A DNA stretch of 64,000 bases from Undibacterium_A arcticum (GCF_042660705.1 NZ_JBHSUQ010000001.1), one strand, 5' to 3'; positions 28,195 to 39,264 are shown, counted from the stretch's first letter. Notes: generated by a model not told the origin, from the sequence alone. Translations and numbers: made by a program.

Positions 28195-30550
28195 CAGGCA
28201 CGCTCCCCAGCAAATTTCTCTACCGAGATCGGGCCGAACATCGCCCCCAGTGCTGCGGTCGACGCATGAGCAGCGGCGAGCTTCACCACAGTCGCCGGCA
28301 GACTATTGTCGAGTCCGGCGTTTACGACGGTTGTGCCGGTACCCTGTCTGACTGTCACCTTGTCACCTGTCGCGACACCCAATTGCTGCAACAAACTGGC
28401 TGACATCCATGCCTTCGGCGGTTTCGCATCCGCCGTTTTTTGCAATGAAGCAGCGCGGCGCACCGTGGCATCGGAAAAGTAGATCGGCACATCGGCAAGT
28501 CGCTCCAGACCTTGGCCTGCGGGCGCCGATACACCGGCAAACTGCGGCAAGTGCGGCGCGATATTATTCAGGCGCGCTGTCACATCGCCGTCTGCCGCGT
28601 GTTGCGCGCCGATGACTTCATCACGAATGGCTTCCGAGGTTTCGTAATCGAATCCTGCGAGACTCAATACGTTGGCCAGCACCCGCAATACCTTCCAGCC
28701 CGGACGGGTTTCTCCTAAAGGTTTGACGGTGCCGTTGAAACTTTGGACCCGACCTTCGCAGCTGACGAAGGTGCCTGAAGTTTCGGTGAATGGCGCAATC
28801 GGCAGCAGCACATCAGCGTAGTCGATGCCATGCTGGTAGGCGGAAAACGCAACCACCATCTCGGCCTGATCGAGCGCCGCACGTGCAAGCTGCGGATTGG
28901 CGCAGTCCAGTTCAGGTTCCGCGTTGAACAGCAGATACGCCTTGCGCGCCTGTGCGAACACTTGCTGCGCATTGCCGCCGGCGCCCGGGGTCGCATTCGC
29001 GAGGTAGCCGCCGACCGTATTTGCTGCCTCGGTCAGATAGCCGATTTTCGCGCCGGTGTTCTCGGCAATCCATTGTGCCGCAGCATGCAACAGTGAAGCT
29101 TGCGGATGTTGGGCTGCAGCGTTGCCGAGAAGGACAGCTTTCGGTTCGTCCCCCATCAGACTGGCGGCAGTTTGCACCGCGTCAGTCGATGGTTCGATAT
29201 TTTCCAGGCCAGCCGGGATTGCAATCCCTTTGGCCTTCGCCACTGCCGCGACCACTTCGTTTAGTGCAGCGAGCCAAGCCGAAGGCGCCTTGATCATCTT
29301 GTTGGCGACTGGCATCAGCAGATCGTCGTCGGAGCCATGCAGGATGTTGAGTTTCGCGCCCATTTTCACTGCCTGGCGCATGCGCGCCGCGAGCAATGGG
29401 TGATCCTTGCGCAAGAATGAACCAATCACGAAGGCACGCTTCAGTTGGCCGAATTCGGCAATCGACATGCCCAGCCACGGTGTGACATTGCCGTCCAGGG
29501 CAAAGTCCGATTGACGCAGGCGGAAATCGACATTCTGCGAACCCAGACCTCTTACCAGCTTTGCAGCAACGAGAGTTCTTCCAGCGTCGAATGGGGCGTC
29601 GCCAGTGCAGCAATCGCATCGGCACCGTACTCGTGCTTGATGTTTTTTAAACCGTGAGCGACATATTCCAGCGCAGTTTGCCAGTCAGTCTCGCGCCATT
29701 GGCCACCCTGCTTGATCATCGGCTGAGTCAGCCGCTGCTCGCTGTTGAGGCCTTCATAAGAAAAACGATCTTTATCGGACAGCCAGCATTCATTGATCGC
29801 TTCATTTTCGAACGGCAGCACACGCATCACTTTGTTGTTTTTTACCTGAACGATCAGGTTCGCTCCCAAGCCATCATGCGGGCTCACGGATTTGCGGCGT
29901 GACAATTCCCAGGTCCGTGCACTATAGCGGAACGGTTTGGAGGTAAGCGCACCGACCGGACACAGATCGATCATATTGCCGGACAGCTCGGAGTCGACCG
30001 TCTTGCCGACAAACGAGGTAATTTCAGCATGCTCGCCACGTCCCAGCATGCCCAGCTCCATCACACCGGCAATTTCCTGGCCAAAACGCACGCAACGGGT
30101 GCAATGGATGCAGCGCGTCATTTCCTGCATCGAAATCAGCGGCCCGGCATCCTTCTGGAACACCACGCGCTTTTCTTCTTCATAGCGTGACGCCGACTTG
30201 CCGTAGCCGACCGCCAGGTCCTGCAGCTGGCATTCGCCGCCCTGATCGCAAATTGGACAATCCAGCGGGTGATTGATCAGCAAAAACTCCATCACCCCCT
30301 TTTGCGCCTGCACAGCCTTGTCACTATTGGAGCGCACGATCATCCCGGCGCTGACCGGGGTGGCGCAGGCGGGCAATGGCTTCGGTGCTTTTTCAACCTC
30401 GACCAGACACATGCGGCAATTGGCCGCGATCGACAATTTTTTGTGATAGCAAAAATGCGGGATGTAGGTGCCAAGCTTGTTGGCGGCGTCCATCACCATA
30501 CTGCCGGCCGGCACTTCGACTTTTTTACCGTCTATTTCGATTTCAACCAT
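28194..30550 (-). CDS. nuoG: NADH-quinone oxidoreductase subunit G (frameshifted as sequenced)
   Basis: Large Fe-S subunit of the peripheral arm. The N-terminal domain has the [2Fe-2S] set (HFCYHKKLSIAANCRMC) and the [4Fe-4S] sets CPICDQGGECQLQD and CIHCTRCVRFGQE; a molybdopterin-oxidoreductase-like domain follows. The frame breaks at 29560-29562, where one A is missing; restoring it gives LSLLQKLVRGLGSQNVDFRLR. Joined length is 785 residues. Start ATG 30550 (MVEIEIDGKKVE) is the family N-terminus. The C-terminal half is shorter and more divergent than in E. coli, as in other betaproteobacteria. Confidence 0.94.
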
Positions 30551-30573
30551 GGTTTCTCTTGACCTGACCTGGC

Positions 30574-31868
30574 TTAAACGTAAGCGGGCACCAAGCAATG
30601 CTTGTGCTCAATGTGATATTCAAATTCATCGCGGAAATTCTTGATGAAGGCGCGCACCGGCATCGCCGCGGCGTCGCCCAACGCACAAATCGTACGGCCC
30701 TGGATATTGTCGGCGATCGAATTGAGCATATCGAGGTCATCCGCACGGCCTTGGCCATGCTCGATCCGATGCACCATACGATACAACCAGCCGGTACCTT
30801 CGCGGCAGGGCGTGCATTGACCGCAGGATTCTTCAAAATAGAAATAGGACAGACGCAGCAATGACTTCACCATGCAGCGCGTCTCATCCATCACGATCAC
30901 GGCGCCGGAACCGAGCATCGAACCGGCTTTGGCGATCGAGTCATAATCCATGTCGGTCGCCATCATCACGTCGCCAGTCAGCACCGGCATCGACGAACCG
31001 CCCGGGATGACCGCTTTGATCTTCTTGCCGTCGCGCATACCGCCCGCCAATTCCAACAGGGTCGCGAATGGGGTACCGAGCGGCACTTCATAATTGCCTG
31101 GCTTGGCAACGTCGCCCGACATCGAAAAATCTTGGTGCCGCCGTTGTTCGGCTTGCCCAGCGCCGCGTACTTCTCGCCCCCCATGTTCAGCACGAATGGT
31201 ACCGCGGCAAAAGTCTCGGTGTTGTTGATTGTGGTTGGCTTGCCATACAGGCCAAAGCTGGCCGGGAACGGTGGTTTGAAGCGCGGCTGACCCTTTTTGC
31301 CTTCCAGTGACTCCAACAGGGCAGTCTCTTCGCCGCAGATGTAGGCGCCGTAGCCATGGAATGCGTGCAGCTGAAAACTGAAGTCGGTGCCGAGGATCCG
31401 GTCGCCCAACATGCCGGCGGCACGCGCCTCGTCAATCGCTTCTTCAAAGCGATCGTAATCGGCCCAGATTTCACCGTGAATGTAGTTGTAACCGACCGTG
31501 ATGCCCATCGCATACGCGCCAATTGCCATGCCTTCAATCAGTGCATGCGGGTTGTAGCGAATGATGTCGCGATCCTTGAAGGTACCAGGTTCGCCTTCAT
31601 CGGTATTGCAGACCAGGTATTTCTGCCCCGGGAACTGGCGCGGCATGAAGCTCCACTTCAAACCGGTCGGAAACCCTGCGCCGCCGCGTCCACGCAGCGA
31701 CGACGTTTTCAATTCGGCGATGACCTGTTCCGGCGTGATTTTCTCGTTCAGAATGCGCTTCAGCGCTTCATAACCGCCGCGCTTGACGTAGTCGGCCAGA
31801 TGCCAGTTCTGCCCGTCGAGATTCGCAAGAATCAGCGGATTGATATGGCGATTGTGCAGACTGGTCAT
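30574..31868 (-). CDS. nuoF: NADH-quinone oxidoreductase subunit F (frameshifted as sequenced)
   Basis: NADH- and FMN-binding subunit. The NADH/FMN region is seen in RGRGGAGFPTGLKW, NTDEGEPGTFKDR and GAYICGEETALLESLEG; the N3 cluster ligands are in ESCGQCTPCREGTGW with the later Cys in ICALGDAAAMP. The frame breaks at the five-A run 31125-31129 after NNGGTKIF; one more base restores KIFSMSGDVAKPGNYEVP. Joined length is 431 residues. It overlaps the end of nuoE by 4 nt. Confidence 0.95.
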
Positions 31869-32350
31869 TTCGACGCTCCCAGCTCGGACACCAGCTCGTC
31901 GATCTTTTCATTCGACATCCAGCTGCACATGCGCTTGTTGTTGACCAGCATTACTGGAGCATCGCCGCAGGCACCCATGCACTCGCCTTCCAGCACAGTG
32001 AATTGCCCATCTGCAGTGGTTTCCTTGTAGTTGACGCCGAGTTTGTGCTTGAGGTATTCAGCTGCCTTCTCACCGCCGGACAAAGCGCATGGAAGGTTGG
32101 TGCAAACCGAGATCTTGAACTTGCCGACCGGTTTGAGGTTGTACATATTGTAGAACGTGGCCACTTCCTGCACGGCAATTGCCGGCATGCCGAGATAATC
32201 GGCAACGACCTGCATCACGTCGGGCGCCAGCCAGCCGGTTTCGTCCTGCGCAATGGCGAGCGCGGCCATCACCGCGGATTGTTTATGATCCGCAGGGAAT
32301 TTCGCGACTTCGCGATCGATTTTCTTGTATGTTTGCTCTGATAACAACAT
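31865..32350 (-). CDS. nuoE: NADH-quinone oxidoreductase subunit E
   Basis: A 161-residue thioredoxin-like subunit with the N1a [2Fe-2S] cluster. The ligand pattern C-x4-C ... C-x3-C is visible as CTNLPC and CMGACG. The start is ATG 32350 (MLLSEQTYKKIDRE), the family N-terminus; the open frame continues 27 codons upstream without homology. Intact. Confidence 0.96.
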   Translation of the reverse strand: MLLSEQTYKKIDREVAKFPADHKQSAVMAALAIAQDETGWLAPDVMQVVADYLGMPAIAVQEVATFYNMYNLKPVGKFKISVCTNLPCALSGGEKAAEYLKHKLGVNYKETTADGQFTVLEGECMGACGDAPVMLVNNKRMCSWMSNEKIDELVSELGASK

Positions 32351-32390
32351 TCGTTTTGCCTCAAGTAAGGACGCGCATCGGGCGGTCAAC

Positions 32391-33642
32391 TTATCTATCA
32401 ATCTCGCCAAACACAATATCCTGCGTACCAATGATGGTCACCGCGTCGGCAATCATGTGGCCCTTCGCCATCTCGTCCAAAGCTTGCAGATGCGCGAAAC
32501 CTGGCGCGCGAATCTTCATCCGGTACGGTTTATTGGCGCCATCCGACACCAGGTAAATACCGAACTCGCCCTTCGGATGCTCGACTGCGGAATAGGCTTC
32601 GCCCGGCGGCACATGGAAACCTTCGGTGAATAGCTTGAAGTGATGAATCAATTCTTCCATGTTCGACTTCATGTCGACGCGGCTCGGCGGCGCGACCTTG
32701 TGATTATCAGTCATCACAGGACCGGCATTGTTACGCAACCATTCCACGCATTGCTTGATGATGCGATTCGACTGCCGCATCTCTTCGACACGCACCAGAT
32801 AACGGTCATAGCAGTCGCCATTGACACCAACCGGAATATCAAAATCCATTAGATCGTAGACTTCGTATGGCTGCTTCTTGCGCAGATCCCACTCGACACC
32901 GGAACCGCGCAGCATCGGGCCGGTAAAGCCCATTGCCTTGGCGCGCTCCGGCGATACCACACCAATTCCGACCAGGCGCTGCTTCCAGATCCGATTGTCG
33001 GTCAGCAGCGTTTCATATTCATCGACGTAGGTCGGGAAACGATTGGTGAAATCCTCGATGAAATCGAGCAGCGAACCTTGGCGATTTTCGTTCAATCGCT
33101 TGATCGCCTTTGCATTGCGCAGCGGCGACGGCTTGTACTGCGGCATCGAATCCGGCAGATCGCGATACACGCCGCCCGGACGATAGTACGCCGCATGCAG
33201 ACGCGCGCCCGACACTGCTTCATAACAATCCATCAGGTCTTCACGTTCCCGGAACGCATACAGGAACACGGCCATCGCGCCGACGTCCAGCGCGTGCGCG
33301 CCCAACCACAACAAATGGTTCAGCAGACGAGTGATTTCATCGAACATCACACGAATGTACTGCGCCCGCAGCGGCACTTCGAGACCGAGCAGCTTCTCGA
33401 TCGCCATCACGTACGCGTGCTCATTGGACATCATCGACACGTAGTCGAGGCGGTCCATGTAGGGGACGGATTGCAGATAGGTTTGTTTCGGCCAGCTTCT
33501 CGGTTGCGCGATGCAGCAGACCGATATGCGGATCGGCGCGCTGAATCACCTCGCCATCCAGCTCCAGCACCAGGCGCAACACGCCATGCGCGGCCGGATG
33601 TTGCGGACCGAAGTTGAGCGTGTAATTCTTGATTTCAGCCAT
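32391..33642 (-). CDS. nuoD: NADH-quinone oxidoreductase subunit D (frameshifted as sequenced)
   Basis: Quinone-site subunit related to the [NiFe]-hydrogenase large subunit. The N-terminal 50 residues ([30 protein letters not shown]) are in one frame, the rest ([17 protein letters not shown] to FGEIDR) in another. The break is at the run 33482-33484; two more A give [15 protein letters not shown]. Joined length is 417 residues, normal. The start shares a base with the nuoC stop. Confidence 0.94.
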
Positions 33643-34238
33643 TATTTGATCCCGTAATGTTCTTCGCGAATCACGCGTGGCACGATTTCGCGTGGCTCGA
33701 TCGTCACGGGTTGATAAATTACGCGTTTTTGCTCGGGGTCGTAGCGCATCTCGACGTAACCGGACACCGGGAAATCTTTTCGGAATGGATGACCGATGAA
33801 ACCGTAGTCGGTCAGGATACGACGCAAGTCATTGTGGCCTTCGAACAGGATGCCGAAGAAATCGAACGCCTCACGCTCGTACCAGTTGGCGCTGGGCCAG
33901 ACATCGATCAGCGAAGCGAGCACCGGTAACTCATCATCAACCGCGAATACGCGCACGCGCAAACGCCAGTTATGTGTCATCGACAGCAGGTGGGATACTA
34001 CAGCGAAACGCGCACCGTCCCACGCACCTTCGCCATAGGTTGAATAGTCGACGCCACAAAGATCGATCAACTCTTCAAAACGCAAATCCGCATGGTCGCG
34101 CAGCGCGCGCATGACCGACAGATAATCCTCAGGTTTGACTCGCAGAGTGAGCTCACCGAGGGCGAGCGTCAAGTCCTGAATCTGTTCACCTAGAACAGCA
34201 CGCAAGGATGCTTCGAGAGTTTCCAGTTTGGTCGTCAT
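33642..34238 (-). CDS. nuoC: NADH-quinone oxidoreductase subunit C
   Basis: A 198-residue peripheral-arm subunit (30-kDa family). Signature [25 protein letters not shown] with the following GHPFRKDFP segment. NuoC and NuoD are separate proteins here, unlike the fused NuoCD of E. coli. Intact; the stop overlaps the nuoD start by one base. Confidence 0.96.
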
Positions 34239-34257
34239 TTTTTACTAAGCGGCCTTT

Positions 34258-34734
34258 TCAGCGTGCGATCGTATTGGTACGTTTGATCTTGTTCTGCAAT
34301 TGCATGATGCCGTACAACAACGCCTCTGCCGTTGGCGGGCAGCCGGGCACATAGACATCGACGGGCACAATACGATCACAACCGCGCACTACCGAATACG
34401 AATAATGGTAATAACCTCCGCCATTGGCGCAGGAACCCATCGAAATCACCCAACGTGGCTCCGCCATCTGGTCGTACACCTTGCGTAGCGCCGGCGCCAT
34501 CTTGTTGCATAGCGTGCCAGCCACGATCATCACGTCCGATTGGCGCGGCGACGCGCGAAACACCACGCCGAAACGATCCATATCGTAGCGCGATGCGCCG
34601 GCATGCATCATTTCCACCGCACAGCAAGCCAGACCGAATGTCATCGGCCACAGTGAGCCGGTACGAGTCCAGTTGATCAGCTTGTCAGCGCTGGTGGTGA
34701 CAAAACCTTGATTTAATACACCTTCAATTGACAT
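34258..34734 (-). CDS. nuoB: NADH-quinone oxidoreductase subunit B
   Basis: A 158-residue subunit with the N2 [4Fe-4S] cluster next to quinone. The tandem cysteines are in FGLACCAVEMMH, with further ligands in SMGSCANGGGYYHYSYS and VPGCPPTAEAL. Intact, 3 bp after the nuoA stop. Confidence 0.97.
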   Translation of the reverse strand: MSIEGVLNQGFVTTSADKLINWTRTGSLWPMTFGLACCAVEMMHAGASRYDMDRFGVVFRASPRQSDVMIVAGTLCNKMAPALRKVYDQMAEPRWVISMGSCANGGGYYHYSYSVVRGCDRIVPVDVYVPGCPPTAEALLYGIMQLQNKIKRTNTIAR

Positions 34735-34737
34735 GGC

Positions 34738-35096
34738 TCACTCCCAATCCAGGGCACCTTTCTTCCAGATGTACCAGAATCCGACGACGAGTTCGACAAT
34801 GAAACTCAGCATCACGAGGAAACCGTACCAGCCGAGATCGCGCATCGCGACGCCCCACGGAAAGAAGAACGCAGTTTCCAGATCGAATAAATAAACAGGA
34901 TGGCGACGAGGTAATACCGCACGTCGAACTTCATGCGCGCATCTTCGAACGCCTCAAAACCGCACTCGTACGGCGATAGTTTTGCGACATCGGGCTTGAA
35001 CGGTGCCAGCACACGACCAAGCACCTGAGGCACGATACCCACGCCGATACCAACGAGGATGAACAGAAGGATGGGGAAATAATTTTCGAGGTTCAC
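34738..35096 (-). CDS. nuoA: NADH-quinone oxidoreductase subunit A (frameshifted as sequenced)
   Basis: Three-helix membrane subunit, first gene of nuoA-N. The first part has NLENYFPILLFILVGIGVG and the conserved loop KLSPYECGFEAFEDARMKFD. After VAILFI the frame breaks at the run 34889-34891; one more T gives ILFDLETAFFFPWGVAMRD, then the third helix and the ending WKKGALDWE. Joined length is 119 residues, as in the family. GTG 35096 is chosen as start by homology to the (M)NLENYFP N-terminus; no strong ribosome-binding site is visible. Confidence 0.92.
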
Positions 35097-35214
35097 GGTT
35101 ACGCGCAAGTGTGTTGAACTACCGATTGAATGATGGACTTCAAACTGACCGATCAATTCAAAATCATTCTCGATAAAAAGCCAGCTTGGTACCCCTTGCT
35201 GGCTCTATTATTTT

Positions 35215-35299
35215 TGGTGCCGACGGCGAGACTCGAACTCGCACAGCTTTCGCCACTACCCCCTCAAGATAGCGTGTCTACCAATTTCACCACGTCGGC
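35215..35299 (-). tRNA. tRNA-Leu (anticodon GAG)
   Basis: An 85-nt tRNA with encoded CCA. Acceptor stem GCCGACG pairs with CGTCGGC; the D arm contains AAATTGGTAGA; the anticodon stem CTATC/GGTAG closes a loop TTGAGGG with anticodon GAG. The variable arm is long, as in all leucine tRNAs, and the T arm carries GTTCGAGTC. It reads CUC/CUU codons. It lies between secG and nuoA. Confidence 0.95.
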
Positions 35300-35310
35300 A
35301 TAAGACCAAT

Positions 35311-35340
35311 ATTCTACCTCGTTTCAGCGCTTTTACTCAA
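35311..35340 (-). promoter_or_regulatory. Sigma-70 promoter for tRNA-Leu
   Basis: On the - strand TTGAGT (opposite 35335-35340) is followed after 18 bp by TAGAAT (opposite 35311-35316), 12 bp upstream of the tRNA 5' end. Position and quality fit a tRNA promoter, which could also read into nuo. Confidence 0.65.
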
Positions 35341-35385
35341 TGCACAATTGCACTAAAACAAGGTATCACCCGAATAAAGGTGCAA

Positions 35386-35820
35386 TTATTTTGGGATTTG
35401 GCTCGACTGCCCGGCGGACGCCTTGCCTGCTGCTGCCGCAACGGTTGGCGCAGATGGCGCAACCGGTGCCGATGTTGCAGCGGTCGCCGCCGGCACGGAC
35501 GCGGGCGCCACTGAGGCTGATGCCGCAGCGGCAGCCGATGCTGCTGGCAGGCTTTCCATCACGCCGCCAGTGCTGGCAGGACGCTTGCTACCAACAAATG
35601 CCAATGCCAGGGTCGCGGCGAAGAAGATTGCTGCCGCGACGCCGGTCGATTTGGACAAGAAATTGGAAGAACCGGTTGCACCGAACAGACTACCGGAGGC
35701 ACCGGAGCCGAACGCTGCCCCCATGTCCGCGCCTTTGCCGTGCTGCAATAGAACGAGACCAATGATGGTCAATGCTGCCAGGACCTGAACCACAACAATA
35801 ACGGTAAAAAATGTATTCAT
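35386..35820 (-). CDS. secG: Preprotein translocase subunit SecG
   Basis: Small inner-membrane subunit of SecYEG. Two membrane helices (residues 5-23 and about 60-77) flank the conserved loop LLQHGKGADMGAAFGSGASGS. 144 residues; the C-terminal 60 residues are an alanine-rich low-complexity tail not required in the family. Gene order tpiA-secG-tRNA-Leu is common in proteobacteria. Confidence 0.94.
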   Translation of the reverse strand: MNTFFTVIVVVQVLAALTIIGLVLLQHGKGADMGAAFGSGASGSLFGATGSSNFLSKSTGVAAAIFFAATLALAFVGSKRPASTGGVMESLPAASAAAAASASVAPASVPAATAATSAPVAPSAPTVAAAAGKASAGQSSQIPK

Positions 35821-35896
35821 TTAATCAATTCCAATCCGAGGTTAATTCTACTTTTCAATACCGTGCTGATTCGGCTTCTGCTCTGCGTCCAGTCCC

Positions 35897-36643
35897 TCAT
35901 GCAGACTGAATAATTGCCAGGAAATCTGTTGCCTTCAACGCCGCGCCACCAATCAATCCGCCATCGATATCAGGCATCGCCAGCAGTTGGCGCGCATTAT
36001 CGGGTTTCATGCTGCCACCGTATAAAATTCGCACTTTGGCGGCTGCGTCGACACTTTTCTCGGCCAGTCTGGCACGCACCAGCGCGTGCACATCCTGCGC
36101 CATTTGCGGCGTGGCAGTCTTGCCGGTGCCGATCGCCCACACCGGCTCATAGGCGATGACCAATTTGTCCAGATCCGATGCATCGATGGCAGCCAGCACC
36201 GCATCGACCTGGCGCCCGACTATCGCACTGGTCTGACCGGATTCGCGCTCTGCCAACGTTTCGCCGACACAGACGATGGGCGTCAATCCTGCGCTCAACG
36301 CGCGCCGTGTCTTTTGCGCGACCAACTCGTCGCTCTCAGCATGGTAGGCACGGCGTTCGGAATGGCCGATGATGACAAAAGCACATGCAAAGTCGCTCAG
36401 CATCGCGGCCGCCACTTCGCCAGTGTAAGCACCCGATTCCTGCGCCGACAAATCCTGCGCGCCCCACGCGATCGGACCATCGGCCAAAGCCGCCTGGCAC
36501 TGCGCCAGGTAAGGAGCCGGAACGCAGACCGCAACATCACAGGCGGCCTGGTCCAGACCGGATTGGATAGCTGCCAGCAGAGCGGCATTGGCAACACGGT
36601 TGCCGTTCATTTTCCAGTTGCCGACGATTAGTTTGCGACGCAT
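35897..36643 (-). CDS. tpiA: Triosephosphate isomerase
   Basis: Interconverts dihydroxyacetone phosphate and glyceraldehyde 3-phosphate. 248 residues. Catalytic residues are in GNWKMN (Lys near residue 11), IIGHSERR (His) and VIAYEPVWAIGTG (Glu and the flexible loop). Complete and intact, 76 bp before secG. Confidence 0.97.
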   Translation of the reverse strand: MRRKLIVGNWKMNGNRVANAALLAAIQSGLDQAACDVAVCVPAPYLAQCQAALADGPIAWGAQDLSAQESGAYTGEVAAAMLSDFACAFVIIGHSERRAYHAESDELVAQKTRRALSAGLTPIVCVGETLAERESGQTSAIVGRQVDAVLAAIDASDLDKLVIAYEPVWAIGTGKTATPQMAQDVHALVRARLAEKSVDAAAKVRILYGGSMKPDNARQLLAMPDIDGGLIGGAALKATDFLAIIQSA

Positions 36644-36723
36644 ATGGGCCCGAAATTCGAATAACCGACTATTCTAACGGACCCGGCAATGCTGGTCAAA
36701 CCAACAGCGCCAATACGGCATTT

Positions 36724-37704
36724 TCAAATCACCTGAAGCATGATTTTTCCGACGTGCGCGCTGGACTCCATCAACGCGTGCGCCTGGGCGGCCTGCTCTA
36801 GCGGAAAGGTCCGAAATATGACCGGCCTGATTTTGCCGGATTCGAGCAAAGGCCATACATGCTGGCGCAATTTGGCGACGATCGCGGCCTTGAATGCGAC
36901 CGGGCGCGGCCGCAGCGTGGAACCGCTGATGGTCAGCCGCCGCCGCAGAATCTGGCCCAGATCCAGGCTTGCCTTGGAACCGCCCAGCAAGGCGATCAGG
37001 CCGATTCTGCCGTCGTCGGCCAGACAATCGATCTCGCGTGCAACATAATCGCCGCCAACCATGTCCAGAATCACATCGACGCCTTGGCCGGCGGTCAAGG
37101 TCTTGACCACCTCAACAAAATCTGCGGTCCGGTAATTGATGCCGCGCTCTGCGCCCAGCATTTCGCAGGCGCGGCACTTTTCGTCGGAGCCGGCGGTGGC
37201 AAATACCCGATGGCCGAGCGCGGTCGCGAGCTGGATCGCCGTTACGCCGATACCCGAACTGCCGCCCTGCACCAGCAGGGTTTCGCCGGCAGACAAATGG
37301 TTACGGTCGAACACGTTGCTCCAGACCGTGAAGAAAGTCTCGGGCAGCGAAGCCGCCTCCAGCGCGCTCCAGCCCTTCGGTACCGGCAGGCACTGGGCCA
37401 GCGGCACAGCGCAATACTCGGCATAACCGCCGCCCTGCGCCAGCGCGCACACCAGGTCGCCTTGTTGGAAATCCGAGCCCGCGAGGTCGCCGTCAACGAT
37501 CTCGCCGGCCACTTCGAGCCCCGGCAAATCCGATGCGCCGGGCGGCACCGGGTAATGCCCGGTGCGCTGCAGTACATCGGGCCGGTTGACACCGGCCGCG
37601 TGGACCTTGATCAGGATTTCGCCCGGTTTCAGTATCGGCATCGGACGCTCACGGACTTGCAAGGCCTCCGGAGCGCCCGGCTGCGTGATTTCAATTGCGC
37701 GCAT
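36724..37704 (-). CDS. NAD(P)H:quinone oxidoreductase, MDR/PIG3 family
   Basis: A 326-residue zinc-independent medium-chain reductase. GroES-like N-terminal domain (HAAGVNRPDVLQRTG) and Rossmann domain with VQGGSSGIGVTAIQLA. No structural or catalytic zinc cysteines are seen, fitting quinone oxidoreductases of the PIG3/QOR group that reduce quinones with NADPH. Upstream of tpiA on the same strand. Confidence 0.88.
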   Translation of the reverse strand: MRAIEITQPGAPEALQVRERPMPILKPGEILIKVHAAGVNRPDVLQRTGHYPVPPGASDLPGLEVAGEIVDGDLAGSDFQQGDLVCALAQGGGYAEYCAVPLAQCLPVPKGWSALEAASLPETFFTVWSNVFDRNHLSAGETLLVQGGSSGIGVTAIQLATALGHRVFATAGSDEKCRACEMLGAERGINYRTADFVEVVKTLTAGQGVDVILDMVGGDYVAREIDCLADDGRIGLIALLGGSKASLDLGQILRRRLTISGSTLRPRPVAFKAAIVAKLRQHVWPLLESGKIRPVIFRTFPLEQAAQAHALMESSAHVGKIMLQVI

Positions 37705-37739
37705 GATGGAATTCCTTCTTGAAAATAATCAATATTGAC

Positions 37740-39020
37740 CTATTGCTTTGGATCGGTTTTGGGCCCGGTCCGATCATCCGGCCCGACCACGATGCGCGCA
37801 TTGCGCGCGAAGGTGAAGTAGGACCAGGCCCAATCCGTCATCACCATCAAACGACTGCGAAAGCCGATCAAAAAATAAATATGAACGAACAGCCAGAACA
37901 GCCAGGCCGGATAACCCGAGAACTTGATCCTGCCCAGCATCGCCACTGCCGACTTGCGTCCGATCGTGGCCAGCGAACCGTAATCGGCATATTTGAAAGG
38001 AACCGTAGCCTCACCCCTGACCCGATGCAGGATATTGCGCGCCGCCGTGCGGCCCATCTGTTTGGCCGCCGGCGACACGCCGGGTACCGGCTTGCCGTCG
38101 GACACCGCCGCGGCCAGATCGCCGATCACGAAGATCTCGGCATGCTCCGGAATCGATAGATCGGGCGCCACCACGACCCTGCCCGCGCGGTCGAGTGGGA
38201 CGCCGAGCGATTTACCGAGCGGCGACGCTTCGACGCCTGCGGCCCAGACCACGGTTTTCGATGCCAGCGTTTCTTCGCCGCCGGCGCTGGAAAATGTCAC
38301 GCCATCGGCGTCGATGCCGGTGACGCGACATCCGGTGCGGACCTCGACCCCGAGCTTGACCAGCTGCCGCCGCGCCTGCTCAGACAGGTCGGCAGGAAAA
38401 GGCGGCAGGACCCGGTCGCTACCCTCGATCAGTACCACGCGCGCATGCCGTGAATCGATGCGGCGGAACTCGCCATGCAGCGTGTGCCGCGCAATCTCCG
38501 CCAGCGTGCCTGCCATCTCGACGCCGGTCGCGCCGGCCCCGATCACTGCGAACGTCAACCACGCGGCACGCCTGCTCTCGTCGGTCTCGCGTTCCGCATA
38601 TTCAAACGCGAGCAAGCTGCGGCGGCGCAGCTCAAATGCATCTTCCAGCGTCTTCAGACCGGGCGCGACGTTGGCCCATTCATCGTGGCCAAAATAACTG
38701 TGTCGCGAGCCGGTCGCGACGATCAGGTAGTCGAAGGCCAGTTCGCTGCCATCATCGAGCACGACGACGCGTCGTGCCGGTTCGACCGCGGTGACTTCGG
38801 CCATCAACGTGGTCAGATTGTGTTGCCGGGCAAGGATGTGACGGATCGGCGCCGCAATTGCCGGCGCCGACAAACCGGCGGTCGCGACCTGATACAGCAG
38901 GGGTTGAAACAGATGGTGATTGCTGCGATCGATCAAGGTGATGCGGACATCGGCCGATGCCAGTTCACGTGCAGCCGAGAGGCCACCGAAACCGCAGCCG
39001 AGGATGATGATATGCGTCAT
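37740..39020 (-). CDS. Type II NADH:quinone dehydrogenase (Ndh-like)
   Basis: A 426-residue FAD flavoprotein. FAD motif GCGFGGLSAARELA at the N-terminus, NAD motif VIGAGATGVEMAGTLAE near residue 165, and the conserved AGVEASPLGKSLG and EIFVIGDLAA segments. The C-terminal WLFWLFVHIYFLIGFRSRL segment is the membrane-binding part typical of NDH-2. It oxidises NADH without proton pumping and would be an alternative to complex I encoded 3 kb away. Confidence 0.88.
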   Translation of the reverse strand: MTHIIILGCGFGGLSAARELASADVRITLIDRSNHHLFQPLLYQVATAGLSAPAIAAPIRHILARQHNLTTLMAEVTAVEPARRVVVLDDGSELAFDYLIVATGSRHSYFGHDEWANVAPGLKTLEDAFELRRRSLLAFEYAERETDESRRAAWLTFAVIGAGATGVEMAGTLAEIARHTLHGEFRRIDSRHARVVLIEGSDRVLPPFPADLSEQARRQLVKLGVEVRTGCRVTGIDADGVTFSSAGGEETLASKTVVWAAGVEASPLGKSLGVPLDRAGRVVVAPDLSIPEHAEIFVIGDLAAAVSDGKPVPGVSPAAKQMGRTAARNILHRVRGEATVPFKYADYGSLATIGRKSAVAMLGRIKFSGYPAWLFWLFVHIYFLIGFRSRLMVMTDWAWSYFTFARNARIVVGPDDRTGPKTDPKQ

Positions 39021-39264
39021 GGTGACCCTGATGTCGTTGGGACCGTTCAGTGTAATCCAGTGGCCCGGAAAAGACCGGGCCGGACCGCGCGCAAGGTCGT
39101 GACGCGTCCTCCGTCATTAAGCAATTTCATTGGGAGTATATGTCAATACCCGTTCATTTATTTATGCATTGAAAATTCATTGGAAGGAGTATATTCATCA
39201 CTGGCGGCATGTGTGCCTGCATGTGCGGCACAGTCGCCTGCGCCGGGATGGATCGGCGCACCAC

